Positions 39,697 through 48,917 of a stretch of DNA of 64,000 bases are shown in pieces. A model generated the notes under the pieces. The model was not told where the DNA came from. It did not search any database and worked only from the letters and a program-made list of their open reading frames with translations. This DNA is from Herbaspirillum huttiense. Its GTDB lineage: Bacteria > Pseudomonadota > Gammaproteobacteria > Burkholderiales > Burkholderiaceae_D. The position numbers and the translations under genes are program-made. Location: NCBI RefSeq assembly GCF_004367745.1, contig NZ_CP037993.1, positions 3,968,001-4,032,000 on the forward strand, in the 5' to 3' direction. Numbering within the stretch: the first letter of the stretch is position 1; every line of letters begins with the position of its first letter.

Positions 39697-41460
39697 TCAA
39701 TGCACGTCATCCGGCTGTTCATCCAGGGTCTCGAAGAGCGCGATCTGCAGGCGCGAATGCAGCTTGACCAGCTTGCTCCAGAGCAACCACAGCAGCCCGG
39801 CGGCCCCGGCCAGCACGAAGGCCAGCAGGTTCAGCGGCGGCAGGATACTGGCACTCAGCACGAAGATCAGCAGCATGATGCCCACGATGGACATGATGGG
39901 CAAGATCTCCGAGACGATCTTGCGCACGCCCGAAGTATACGCTCCCGCGAACTCGGGCTTGACACTGACCTCTGCCAGCAGCATCGACAGCGCCTGCAGC
40001 TTGCGGTAAGTGGCGATCAGGAAGGGCAAGGAAATCACCAGCGCGCACCCCCAGATGATGGCCTTCTGCACCTCCGGATCGGGCGTCCACGCCGAGAGCT
40101 GACGCGAGAGGCCATCGACGAAGAAGGCCCCTGCCAGGAACACCGCAATCACCAGCGCCAAGTTCACCATCACCTGCATCAGGATACGGCGGATGATGCG
40201 CGTGAGTTCGGCGCGGTCGCCCGTTGGCTGCAGGCTTTCCAGCCAGCGCGAGTACATGCCCAGCAGGCCCGAGACGCGCGCCGGCACCAGCGTGACCGCC
40301 TTGGCCGAGAGCGGGTCGGCGGCCTTGATGAGGTAAGGGGTGAGCAGCGCCGTCACCGCCGAGACCGCCACCACGATGGGATAGAGGAAATCGCTGGTGA
40401 CCTTCAGACTCTGGCCAAGTGCGGCGATGATGAAGGAGAACTCGCCGATCTGCGCCAGGCCCATGCCCACGCGCATCGGCGTGCGGCCGCCCTGCCCGGC
40501 CACGAAGGTGCCCAGGCCGCAGCTGATGAGTTTGCCGAAGACCACGGCCAGCGTGATGATGGTGATCGGCATCCAGTACTTGACCAGCACGTTGGGATCG
40601 AACAGCAGGCCGATGGCCACGAAGAAGATGGCCGAGAACATGTCGCGGATCGGTTCCACCAGGCGCTCGATGCGGTGCAGCTGGCGCGATTCGGCCATGA
40701 CCGCGCCGACCAGGAAGGCGCCCAGGGCCACGCTGTATTGCAGCTTCATCACCAGCAGGCAGAAGCCGAACAGCACGCCCAGCACAGCCACCAGCAGCAT
40801 CTCGTTGCTCTTGAAGCGGGCGATGAAACTGAGCAGGCGCGGCACCGCGAGAATACCGACCACCAGCGAGACCGTCATGAACAGCACCAGCTTGCCCACC
40901 GTCGTAAAGACTTCTGTGGAATCCACCGAGCCGCTGGTGGCCACACCGGAGAGCAGCGCGATCATGCCGATGGCGAGGATGTCTTCCACGATCAGGATGC
41001 CGAAGATGATCTGCGCGAACTTTTCGTTCTTCATGCCCAGTTCATTCAAGGCCTTGACGATGATGGTCGTGGAGGACACGGCCAGCATCGCACCCAGGAA
41101 GATGGCGTCCATGCGCTTCCAGCCGAAGTAGAGGCCGATCTCGTAGCCGATCCAGATCATCAGGAGGATCTCGGCCGCGGCCGCGATGAAGGCGGTGGCA
41201 CCGACCTTGGCCAGTTTCTTCAGGCTGAATTCCAGCCCCAGCGAGAACAGCAGGAAGATCACCCCGAGCTCCGACAGAATGTGCACGGTCTTCTCATCCT
41301 GGATCAGGTCATAGGGCGGCGTATGCGGGCCGATGATCACGCCGGCCACGATGTAGCCCAGCACCACCGGCTGCTTCAGCTTGTTGAAGACGACGGTGAC
41401 AATGCCGGCAATGAGCATGATGATGGCCATGTCCTGGATGAATAACTCGACTTCGTGCAT
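39697..41460 (-). CDS. CPA2 family monovalent cation:proton antiporter (KefB/KefC-like membrane domain)
   Basis: 587 aa from the Met at 41460, which follows AAAGGAAA; the frame reaches 41613. It has about 12 hydrophobic helices of the Na+/H+ exchanger fold. Family stretches are LKQPVVLGYIVAGVIIGPHTP, the acidic transport-site segment GILIVEDILAIGMIAL and GLAQIGEFSFIIA. Unlike KefB/KefC there is no C-terminal TrkA-N (RCK) domain; after the membrane core come further hydrophobic helices and a short cytoplasmic tail. It would exchange K+ or Na+ for protons across the inner membrane. No ancillary kefF/G gene is nearby. Confidence 0.92.
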   Translation of the reverse strand: MHEVELFIQDMAIIMLIAGIVTVVFNKLKQPVVLGYIVAGVIIGPHTPPYDLIQDEKTVHILSELGVIFLLFSLGLEFSLKKLAKVGATAFIAAAAEILLMIWIGYEIGLYFGWKRMDAIFLGAMLAVSSTTIIVKALNELGMKNEKFAQIIFGILIVEDILAIGMIALLSGVATSGSVDSTEVFTTVGKLVLFMTVSLVVGILAVPRLLSFIARFKSNEMLLVAVLGVLFGFCLLVMKLQYSVALGAFLVGAVMAESRQLHRIERLVEPIRDMFSAIFFVAIGLLFDPNVLVKYWMPITIITLAVVFGKLISCGLGTFVAGQGGRTPMRVGMGLAQIGEFSFIIAALGQSLKVTSDFLYPIVVAVSAVTALLTPYLIKAADPLSAKAVTLVPARVSGLLGMYSRWLESLQPTGDRAELTRIIRRILMQVMVNLALVIAVFLAGAFFVDGLSRQLSAWTPDPEVQKAIIWGCALVISLPFLIATYRKLQALSMLLAEVSVKPEFAGAYTSGVRKIVSEILPIMSIVGIMLLIFVLSASILPPLNLLAFVLAGAAGLLWLLWSKLVKLHSRLQIALFETLDEQPDDVH

Positions 41461-41937
41461 CGTGCGGGATTTCCTTTCTGTGTTCTGCAGCGTGCTGCAG
41501 GAGTGGCTGGATGGCTTCGCAGAACCTGCGGCACCGGGCAAGGCTGCGCCCTGCGGCATGGGCCGCGGACGGTGGATGATAGGGATTGCGGGTACTGCTG
41601 GCGGGCCGGCCACACGGGCCCGGCGCTGGGTGCTGATCTGTGTCCGCTCTTGTTGCTGATGACCACGGTACTGCTTCAGCGAAGACGCAGTGGCGGGAGG
41701 AGCTCTTCATCGCACACTGCGGGATGCCCCCGAAAATAACACAACTGACAACCGCACTGCAATGCAAAGTACGTGCCTGCCCTGCCGTGCGAACACTCCT
41801 GCACAACGGGATCGCCGGCCAGCAAAATGAAAAAGTTAGTAAATCCGGGGGCCGTCCGAGGGATGGACGCCCCGAAATCTAACAAAACGCAATGGATGAG
41901 CTTGGCCGCCAACCCCGCGCGGGCAGGCGGCAAGCGT
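41461..41937. other. 477-base spacer between the Lrp-type gene and the antiporter gene
   Basis: No credible gene; the open frames in it lack ribosome sites and family character. A GC-rich hairpin at 41847-41873 (GGGGGCCGTCC with GGACGCCCC) lies downstream of the Lrp-type gene on the minus strand. It could help end that transcript, though the T-run is poor. The antiporter promoter is presumably here; I could not place it. Confidence 0.5.
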
Positions 41938-42450
41938 TCAGCCGGGCACGCGCACCTGTACTTCGACCGCCTTTTCATCGAAGGCGATGCGGGTGGTGAA
42001 CTTGGCCCGCTTCATCGGGAAGCGCGACTGGAAGTGGCGCACATTGCCCGAGCCCGAGATCACACGTCTGACGAACTGATAGTAGGCATCCATGTCGATG
42101 ACGTGGACCGCCAGGAAATAATCGTATTCGCCGGAGACGAAATAGCACTGCATCACCTCGGCCTCCTTTGCCATGCGCTGCTCGAAGTCCTGCATGTGCT
42201 GGTCGGACTGGTTGTTCAGCGAGATCTCGAGGAAGGCCAGCATGCCGTAGCCGAGTGCGAAGGGATCGACCATGGCCACCTCGGCGCTGATGATGCCGGC
42301 CTCGCGCAGTTCGCGGATGCGGCGCAGGCAGGTCGGTTGCGAGATGTGCAGTTTTTCAGCCAGAACGCGCGTGGAGATCTGGTTGTCCTTCTGCAGCATG
42401 TTGAGCAGTTTGCGATCCACCTTGTCGAGGGTGTGAAGTTTGGCAGCCAT
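41938..42450 (-). CDS. Lrp/AsnC family transcriptional regulator
   Basis: 170 aa from the Met at 42450. An N-terminal HTH (LDKVDRKLLNMLQKDNQIS...ISQPTCLRRIRELRE) is followed by the RAM ligand-binding domain (YFVSGEYDYFLAVHVIDMDAYYQFV). It is divergent from a branched-chain amino acid-type binding protein gene, with 202 bases between. Regulation of that gene by an amino acid effector is plausible but not shown. Confidence 0.93.
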   Translation of the reverse strand: MAAKLHTLDKVDRKLLNMLQKDNQISTRVLAEKLHISQPTCLRRIRELREAGIISAEVAMVDPFALGYGMLAFLEISLNNQSDQHMQDFEQRMAKEAEVMQCYFVSGEYDYFLAVHVIDMDAYYQFVRRVISGSGNVRHFQSRFPMKRAKFTTRIAFDEKAVEVQVRVPG

Positions 42451-42652
42451 GGGACAGAGTCGAGGATGATGGTTCAGGCCGGCCATTCAAAAATTGCTTG
42501 GCTTGGCCGATTCTTATGTTGTACCGTCGCATTATTCAGAAAGTCGGGGACGAAAGCAAAGCAGCACGCCTGGTCACCGCAACAAGGATCTGAATAACTG
42601 TGTTGTGAGACAAAACATTAAAAGTGGTCAATCCAATCTACAGAGGAGTGTT

Positions 42653-43795
42653 ATGAAATTCAAGAGCGCCATTATTCCATTAACTGCCGCCATCGGTCTG
42701 GCATTCGCAGGCGCCGCGCATGCCCAGGAAGTCGTCAAGATCGCCCACGTGGGCCCGCTCTCCGGCCCCAACGCCCACATGGGCAAGGACAACGAGAACG
42801 GCGCGCGCATGGCCGTCGAAGAACTGAACGCCAAGGGTTTCACCATTGGCGGCAAGAAGGTCAAGTTCGAACTGCTGGGTGAAGACGATGCTTCCGATCC
42901 CAAGCAAGCCACTGCGGTCGCTACCAAGCTGGTCGACCAGAAGGTCGCCGCCGTGATCGGCCACCTGAACTCCGGCACCACCATTCCGGCCTCCAAGATC
43001 TACAGCGATGCCGGCATCCCGCAAGTGTCCCCCTCGGCCACCAATCCGAAGTATACCCAGCAAGGCTTCAAGACCACCTTCCGCGTGGTCGCCAACGATG
43101 CGCAGCTGGGCGCCGCACTGGGCAAGTATGCCGTGCAGAAGCTGGGCACCAAGCAGATCGCCGTGATCGATGACCGTACCGCCTATGGTCAAGGCGTGGC
43201 AGAAGAATTCGCCAAGGGCGCCAAGGCGGCCGGCGGTACCATCGTCGGCACCCAGTTCACCAATGACAAGGCCACCGACTTCAACGCCATCCTGACCTCG
43301 CTCAAGGGCAAGAAGCCGGATGTGATCTTCTTCGGCGGCATGGACGCCGTGGGCGGCCCGATGCTGCGCCAGATGAAGCAGCTGGGCATCGGCGCCAAGT
43401 TCATGGGCGGCGACGGCATCTGTACCGGCTCCCTGCCGGGCCTGGCCGGTGATGGCCTGGGCGAAGACCAGGTGATCTGTGCCGAAGCCGGTGGCGTGGA
43501 CGCTTCCGGCAAGAAGGGCATGGATGACTTCCGCGCAGCCTACAAGAAGAAGTTCGGCATCGACGTGGTCTACAACGCAGCCTATGCCTACGATGCCACC
43601 ATGACCGTGGCTGACGCCATGGCCAAGGCCGGCTCCGCCGATCCCAAGAAGTACCTGCCCGAACTGGCCAAGATCAGCCACAAGGGTGTGACCGGTGTGA
43701 TCGCCTTCGATGCCAAGGGCGATGTCAAGGATGGTTCGCTGACCCTGTACACCTACAAGGGTGGCCAGCGTACCGTGCTGGCGGTGACCAAGTAA
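42653..43795 (+). CDS. branched-chain amino acid ABC transporter substrate-binding protein (LivJ-like)
   Basis: 380 aa from the ATG at 42653, after AGAGGAG. A signal peptide ends near GAAHAQ, followed by the type I periplasmic binding fold with EVVKIAHVGPLSGPNAHMGKDNENG and HLNSGTTIPASKIYSDAGIPQVSPSA. It captures Leu/Ile/Val or related amino acids for a LivHMGF permease. No permease genes follow in the window, so it is a stand-alone receptor that may share a permease encoded elsewhere. Confidence 0.94.
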   Translation: MKFKSAIIPLTAAIGLAFAGAAHAQEVVKIAHVGPLSGPNAHMGKDNENGARMAVEELNAKGFTIGGKKVKFELLGEDDASDPKQATAVATKLVDQKVAAVIGHLNSGTTIPASKIYSDAGIPQVSPSATNPKYTQQGFKTTFRVVANDAQLGAALGKYAVQKLGTKQIAVIDDRTAYGQGVAEEFAKGAKAAGGTIVGTQFTNDKATDFNAILTSLKGKKPDVIFFGGMDAVGGPMLRQMKQLGIGAKFMGGDGICTGSLPGLAGDGLGEDQVICAEAGGVDASGKKGMDDFRAAYKKKFGIDVVYNAAYAYDATMTVADAMAKAGSADPKKYLPELAKISHKGVTGVIAFDAKGDVKDGSLTLYTYKGGQRTVLAVTK

Positions 43796-43859
43796 GATCG
43801 GTCGCCCTGCCCTGCGGGCTGGCTTGTGGGCTGGTCTTCAGGGTCGGTAAAAAATGCAG

Positions 43860-43885
43860 CGCCCCCGATGCAGATCGGGGGCGTT
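43860..43885. terminator. hairpin terminator after the LivJ-like gene
   Basis: A perfect 10-bp stem, CGCCCCCGAT with ATCGGGGGCG, and a GCAG loop. The T-run downstream is weak (TTGTCGTTT), but a T6 run lies on the other strand. Confidence 0.7.
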
Positions 43886-44007
43886 GTCGTTTGGCGGCCT
43901 GCTCGCGCATATTTTTTTATTGTTTACGCTTTACGCTGGTTTACTTAGTTTTTGAACAGGGCATTGCGGGCGGTTTTTTAGTTTTTTCGTGACGTTGCCA
44001 TTTCCAT

Positions 44008-44334
44008 TTATCGGGAAAGCGCCTTTTCCAATGCAGCCTTGTTCATCGACGAACGCCCCTTGATACCGCGCGCTGCCGCTTCCGCATACAACTGCTTGAA
44101 CGTGCGGCCGCCAGATCCGGCATGAGAGCGCAGGCCGCCCCGTCGAGAGGGTGACATATCTTGGGTGGACGTCTTGCTGGCCGTCCTGGCTTCGCCTTGC
44201 CGGGCGCGTTCCTTGTTGACGGTACGCGCGGCGATTTCCTCAGCGCGTCGGGTGCCCGCGCCTCGCTCTACGGCAGCGGACTTGATGTGTTCATACTGGC
44301 GTTCACGTTTCTTGCTCCACGCGGTCTGCGGCAT
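44008..44334 (-). CDS. small conserved basic protein (often annotated plasmid stabilisation protein)
   Basis: 108 aa from MPQTAWSKKRERQYEHIK; the frame runs to 44592 but the rest is not family-like. The pattern WSKKRERQYEHIK, AEEIAARTVNKERARQGEA, SRRGGLRSHAGSGGRT and a C-terminal SAP/Rho-N-like segment (LYAEAAARGIKGRSSMNKAALEKAL) is widespread in proteobacteria. The last part could bind nucleic acid. The common name plasmid stabilisation protein is not backed by function that I know of. It is divergent from a small membrane protein gene. Confidence 0.82.
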   Translation of the reverse strand: MPQTAWSKKRERQYEHIKSAAVERGAGTRRAEEIAARTVNKERARQGEARTASKTSTQDMSPSRRGGLRSHAGSGGRTFKQLYAEAAARGIKGRSSMNKAALEKALSR

Positions 44335-44631
44335 GATGGCCTCCTCTGCGGTTGCGCCAGCCGGTGACATTCTGCACGGACTGGCTAGGGATACGATCAG
44401 TGCTGATGGATCGATGTTGCGCTCGCCTATGCCGCCCTTGCATCCCGCTTCGTCTGAAAACGCTGTAAGACTGATGGAGGTCTCGGTCAGCCTCCTGCTC
44501 GCCGATGCCCGCAGCGCGCGGCCGCAGCCGATATTGATTCCCCGTGGCAACAAACAACGATGATCCGTGGTGACAACCTTTATGCGGCTCATCAGTCCAA
44601 TCGCTCATCACAAAACGGACGGGAGGAATCA

Positions 44632-45138
44632 ATGAAACAGATCACGGCGGTCTTTGGTGTAGTGCATGCGGTGATCGCGCTGTTGTTTGCGCTGGGTGCC
44701 CTGGCGCTGATCGCCATTGCGGCGAGCATGGGTTACGAGGCGGTGAGCGAAGGCCTGGGGCTGCCGCAGGCCCAGGCGCTGATCGAGGCCATCGGCATCC
44801 TGGCGGCTGCGGTGGTGGCATTCCAGATTGCCGAGACCATTACGGAGGAAGAGGTGGTGCGCGACGCCAACATCAGCGCGCCGACGCGGGTGCGGCGCTT
44901 CCTGTCACGGTTTTTCGTGGTGGTGATCGTGGCGCTGGCTATCGAGGGACTGGTGATGACCTTCCGTGCCGCGCATGAGGAAGCGGCGGACATGATCTAT
45001 GCTGCCGCCCTGCTGGTCGGGACGGGTGTCTTGCTGGCGGCGTGGGGGTGTTTCATTTATTGCAACCGCTCGGCTGAGGAATTGGAGCCGGATGCCATGG
45101 AAGAGGCCAAGGAAGAGGACAAGAAGATTGATGGCTGA
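44632..45138 (+). CDS. small four-helix membrane protein of unknown function
   Basis: 168 aa from the ATG at 44632 with GGGAGGA upstream. Four hydrophobic segments lie near residues 6-31, 45-65, 90-110 and 120-145, with a charged loop ISAPTRVRR between 2 and 3. The C-terminal tail is very acidic (ELEPDAMEEAKEEDKK). I do not recognise the family. Its inner-membrane location is inferred from hydrophobicity. Confidence 0.75.
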   Translation: MKQITAVFGVVHAVIALLFALGALALIAIAASMGYEAVSEGLGLPQAQALIEAIGILAAAVVAFQIAETITEEEVVRDANISAPTRVRRFLSRFFVVVIVALAIEGLVMTFRAAHEEAADMIYAAALLVGTGVLLAAWGCFIYCNRSAEELEPDAMEEAKEEDKKIDG

Positions 45139-45239
45139 GCGCTATGTTGTCGGACTAGTGCAGGGCTGGCGGGCCTGCACTAGGGGGCAGAAAGCTGAAA
45201 ATTTCTGGCCGGGGTGTGGAAGAAGCGGAAAGAACCCGT

Positions 45240-45245
45240 TATAAT
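45240..45245 (+). promoter_or_regulatory. -10 box of the tRNA-Thr gene
   Basis: TATAAT ends 11 bases before the mature tRNA 5' end, the spacing expected for a tRNA promoter. The -35 is not obvious. Confidence 0.6.
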
Positions 45246-45256
45246 CGCGGACTTTT

Positions 45257-45332
<76 letters not shown>

Positions 45333-45348
45333 ATAGAATCAAGCACTT

Positions 45349-45377
45349 AAGCCAACTCTTCGGAGTTGGCTTTTTTG
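45349..45377 (+). terminator. terminator after tRNA-Thr
   Basis: AAGCCAACTC pairs with GAGTTGGCTT around a UUCG tetraloop, followed by T6GTTTT. Confidence 0.9.
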
Positions 45378-45767
45378 TTTTCCAGGCGCATGTAAGCACC
45401 ATGTAACCAAAATTGGTCAATACCAATCAATATCGCGCTCCCATTCCGATGGTGCCAGTTTCGTTGGAACTGGAACGCACTGCCACCTAGACAACAGCTC
45501 GAAGACGCAATTGGACATTACATTCCATCAATGCACATATATCTGCTCAAGCTTGACAGCAACGCAGATGCGGTGAATGCGGGGGCAACAAATAGGACAA
45601 CGATTGCCATTCCCCGTTTAATAAACCGGAGGCACTCTCTTATTTGGAAGTGTGGATTGTCGACGCCAACGACCGGGGACGGTTCAATTCGGTGTTGAGG
45701 TTGGCGCCGATATCGCCGCGCGACAAAGTAGTGTGGCTGCGCTATCAAACGCTGATTTAGCCGCTCG
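45378..45767. other. non-coding stretch between tRNA-Thr and the IS21 remnant
   Basis: About 390 bases without a supported gene. It contains a small dyad ATTGGT-CAAT-ACCAAT (45412-45427). A 103-codon open frame on the minus strand (45518-45829) crosses the IS21 end and looks accidental. This may be degraded accessory sequence beside the tRNA. Confidence 0.5.
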
Positions 45768-46250
45768 TGTTGATTTGCATTGAAAACTGACCCAGTTTCC
45801 CCGGAAATTTGCATCCTAAGTTGACCCATGTTTAGACCACAATCCTGCTCATGACATCGAGCGGGAGAACGGAGTGATAGACGTGGCCCTACTTGGAATC
45901 ATTCGACGCTGGTACATCAGAGATCGCGTCTCGATCCGGGAAATCGCCCGCAGGTTGGACATTTCCCGAAACACGGTTCGTCGCTACATTCGATCAGAGG
46001 CGATCGAACCTTCCTATGCCAGCAGGCATTCACCGAGCTCTTTGGATGCATATGCCCCCAGGCTTTCCGCGTGGCTGAGCTCAGAGTTGGTCAAATCCCG
46101 TAAGCAAAGACGGACCCTGAAACAGATGTTCCTGGAGTTAAGGGAGCTTGGTTATGAGGGGTCGTATGACCGTGTGGCGGCCTTTAGCAGGCACTGGAAG
46201 GCGGGTCAGTTAGAGAGGGTCAAATCGGCGAGCAAATCAACAATTTATTA
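45768..46250 (+). mobile_element. truncated IS21-family element (left end plus 5' part of istA)
   Basis: Begins near TGTTGATTTGCAT and has the repeated end-binding motif TTGCAT...TTGACCCA / CTGACCCA twice (45775-45794 and 45809-45828, 34 bases apart), typical of IS21 ends. It then carries the first quarter of a transposase gene. The rest of istA, istB and the right end are absent. Confidence 0.75.
45775..45828. repeat. two IS21-type terminal repeat copies
   Basis: TTGCATTGAAAACTGACCCA and TTGCATCCTAAGTTGACCCA, starting 34 bases apart. Such multiple end repeats are transposase binding sites in IS21 elements. Confidence 0.7.
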
Positions 46251-46251
46251 A
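45874..46251 (+). pseudogene. IS21 transposase IstA, N-terminal fragment
   Basis: A 125-codon frame starting at GTG with GGAG overlapping. The sequence MIDVALLGIIRRWYIRDRVS, then the HTH IREIARRLDISRNTVRRYIRS and LGYEGSYDRVAAFSRHWK, matches the start of IS21 IstA (normally about 400-500 aa with a DDE domain). It ends in unrelated residues (STIY) and a stop, so the catalytic domain is lost. It cannot transpose by itself; the HTH might still bind IS21 ends. Confidence 0.85.
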
Positions 46252-46318
46252 TTGTCCTTAGGATCCTAAAGCACGCTACCCGGGTTAGAAAATTATTTTT
46301 TAATTCCGCAGGCTCGAC

Positions 46319-46353
46319 GAAAGCTCCGACTCTGAAAAGAGTGGGAGCTTTTG
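46319..46353. terminator. orphan terminator hairpin
   Basis: AAAGCTCCGACTC pairs with GAGTGGGAGCTTTT around TGAAAA. No gene ends directly upstream, so it is probably left over from sequence removed when the IS21 element and its surroundings were deleted. Confidence 0.7.
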
Positions 46354-46542
46354 ATTTTATAGAGTGCAAATTCTTACGAAATGTCAGGTTCCCGTTTCGA
46401 AAGAAGATTAGATTTTAATCATCGACTAGATGTTTTTTTCAGAGGGTATCGGAAGGCCGATTAGTCTCACCGTCAAATTATTCGGATGATCCAAGAGCCT
46501 AAGATTTTTTATTTAACTGCAAATTGACTGTGAAAGTATGTG

Positions 46543-48129
46543 ATGAAATTATCGAATATGAAGGTGGCCAATCGGCTCTATCTTGGATTTGGTTTGTTAT
46601 TGCTGATGTCGATAGGCTTGACCATTTTCAGCTTCACTCGGCTGGCAGCGCTCAACTCGGACGTCAGATTTCTGGTGGATGACCGTTATGCGAAGACGCT
46701 GCTCGTAGATGCTATCGGCAAGGATGTCAATGTCATCGCGCGCGCGGTACGCAACGTTGCGCTGACCACGGATGAAGCTGTTAGAACGGCGGAATTGGAA
46801 CGAATCAGCAAGGCACGCAAGGCCATTGCAGAACGGGAGGCTAAGCTTGATGGCATGATCACCACGGAGGCAGGAAAGAAATTCCTCGTGGCAGTCCAGG
46901 CATCTAGTCAAAACTATTATGAGGAGCAGCAGAAGCTGCTCAACATGCTAGCCTCAGGCGACACTGAGAACGGGCGCAGGATGTTCTTTGGTTCGGTACG
47001 TGCCAAGCAGAATGCCATGTTCACCGCACTACAAGAGTTCTCTGACTATCAGCGTGCTTTGATGGACCAGACTGTAGCAACCAGTCAAGAGACTTACCAC
47101 ACAGCGACGACGATGCTCGTGATCGTTGGAATGCTATCGGTCTTGGTGAGTTTGGTTGCAACCATGGTGATTTCGCGCAGCGTCACGGGACAGTTAGGTG
47201 GTGAACCCACCTACGCAATGAATATCGCGAGCGACATTGCTGGCGGCAACCTGGATCGCCCAATTTCGCTTCGCGAGGGCGATAGCAGCAGTCTACTGGC
47301 CTCAATGGGCAGCATGCGTGATCGTCTAGCCGATATCGTAGGCGAGGTGCGCGCGGGGACAGATACAATCGCGACGGCCTCTGATCAGATTGCCAGGGGC
47401 AATCTGGATCTTTCGTCCCGAACCGAAGAGCAGGCAAGCTCATTGGAGGAGACGGCGTCTGCAATGGAAGAATTAACCGCCACCGTCAAACAGAATGCCG
47501 ACAATGCTGTACAGGCAAATGAGCTGGCCTCTGCTGCGTCCGAAATCGCCGTCTCAGGCGGGAAAGTGGTGGGGGAAGTGGTCGACACGATGAATGCGAT
47601 CAATGAATCGTCTAAGGAAATTACAAATATCGTCACCGTAATCGATGCAATCGCTTTCCAGACAAATATCCTCGCTCTGAATGCGGCGGTAGAAGCCGCC
47701 CGCGCGGGCGAGCAAGGTCGCGGATTTGCCGTGGTCGCAAGCGAGGTACGAACCTTGGCTCAACGTTCTGCTACCGCCGCAAAGGAGGTTAAGCAACTCA
47801 TCGAGCATTCGGTGGGACAGGTGCAAAAAGGCAGCAAACTGGTGGCACAAGCAGGGGAAACGATGACTAATATCGTTGGAAGCGTAGCGCGCGTTACTGA
47901 TATCGTGAGCGAGATTTCCTCGGCCAGCCGGGAGCAGAGCGAAGGGATCGAGCAAATCAACCTTGCGGTCACACAGATGGATGAAGTGACGCAACAAAAT
48001 GCAGCGCTAGTCGAGGAAGCCGCGGCTGCAGCGCAATCCATGCAGGATCAAGCGGAAAAACTCTCTCGTACGGTCAGCATCTTCCGATTGCCCGCCCGCA
48101 CGCACACCCTATCTCTCGCCGCAAGTTGA
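46543..48129 (+). CDS. methyl-accepting chemotaxis protein
   Basis: 528 aa. Membrane segment about residues 10-30, a four-helix-bundle periplasmic domain (about 35-185), a second segment about 190-210, HAMP, then the signalling domain with [19 protein letters not shown]. It ends TLSLAAS, with no CheR pentapeptide. It uses visibly more A/T at third positions than neighbouring genes and is preceded by AT-rich DNA and IS21 debris, so it may have been acquired. The GTG at 46540 is adjacent; I prefer the ATG. The ligand is unknown. Confidence 0.93.
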   Translation: MKLSNMKVANRLYLGFGLLLLMSIGLTIFSFTRLAALNSDVRFLVDDRYAKTLLVDAIGKDVNVIARAVRNVALTTDEAVRTAELERISKARKAIAEREAKLDGMITTEAGKKFLVAVQASSQNYYEEQQKLLNMLASGDTENGRRMFFGSVRAKQNAMFTALQEFSDYQRALMDQTVATSQETYHTATTMLVIVGMLSVLVSLVATMVISRSVTGQLGGEPTYAMNIASDIAGGNLDRPISLREGDSSSLLASMGSMRDRLADIVGEVRAGTDTIATASDQIARGNLDLSSRTEEQASSLEETASAMEELTATVKQNADNAVQANELASAASEIAVSGGKVVGEVVDTMNAINESSKEITNIVTVIDAIAFQTNILALNAAVEAARAGEQGRGFAVVASEVRTLAQRSATAAKEVKQLIEHSVGQVQKGSKLVAQAGETMTNIVGSVARVTDIVSEISSASREQSEGIEQINLAVTQMDEVTQQNAALVEEAAAAAQSMQDQAEKLSRTVSIFRLPARTHTLSLAAS

Positions 48130-48917
48130 TGCTGGGCCGCACCGCCTCTACTCTTGAAAAATCTCTCCCGTGAAGTCTCCGGCAACGGCGTCCCTGCCTG
48201 CACGCACAGAGCTGATGTCGTACTCTAAGCACAGCTGGGGACAGGTGTGCCGGCGTCTCCCTGCTTGAGAATGGCGATGATTCAGCTTTCTGAAATACGT
48301 GACTTCTTACTTCCTCGATTCAATATTGAAAAAACCTACTTTCAAAGCCGCTTAATTTCCCGGCGGATTTGATTCGTCCACTGGCCATTTTTACTCTGGG
48401 CGCATAGACCACCAGTACCAAGCCACAGAATTGATTCCCTCGTCGATATAACCAAAGGTCGCGAATGAGATGCGTCACCGGACGATCGCCTTCCTGGCAT
48501 CCTGCGTCGCATGGATCTTCGTTATGCCATGCCGAATAGCCCTCCTGAAGCTTACCTTCTGCCAGCGCCGCCCACAGATACCTGCGATGGAAACCCAAAA
48601 GGCCAGGAGAAGGAACTTCATTGCGAGTCCTCTACGATGGGCGTTTTTATGATTTGATTGGTAACGGCAAAACGGATCCAACCCTCGCACAGCTCGCTGA
48701 CAAATAGCTGAGTACCCATGCTCAAGCACAATGCCGCTGAACTTCGCCAGCCATGAAGCGCGTGAGTCACCCGGACTTTCGCCACTTGGCTATTCGGCCC
48801 GGACAAACGGCATCGACTCCCCGCCAAATCAACAACGCCCTATCAAACGCGAAGCAACGCTAAAATAGCGCTCCCAACGCGCTATAACACTCAAGAAGCA
48901 TTTCTCAGCAGAAACCC
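48130..48917. other. 788-base stretch with no supported gene
   Basis: AT-richer than its surroundings. Only short open frames are present; the longest, 92 codons on the minus strand (48320-48598), lacks a ribosome site and recognisable features. It looks like decayed accessory DNA between the chemoreceptor gene and dapD. Near the right end TAGCGC-N7-GCGCTA (48866-48884) and TAAAAT (48861-48866) may belong to the dapD promoter region. Confidence 0.5.

Noticed and set aside
39610..41445. A 611-codon open frame on the plus strand rich in His, Asp and Gln
   Set aside because: Opposite the CPA2 antiporter gene; composition is a mirror of membrane codons, no family features.
41847..41873. GC-rich hairpin after the Lrp-type gene as a certain terminator
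   Set aside because: The stem is imperfect and the T-run is poor, so it is mentioned only in the spacer description.
45518..45829. A 103-codon open frame on the minus strand next to the IS21 remnant
   Set aside because: It runs across the IS21 end and has no ribosome site or family likeness; considered chance.
48320..48598. A 92-codon open frame on the minus strand
   Set aside because: No Shine-Dalgarno sequence, no hydrophobic or domain pattern, and other frames in the area are equally open.
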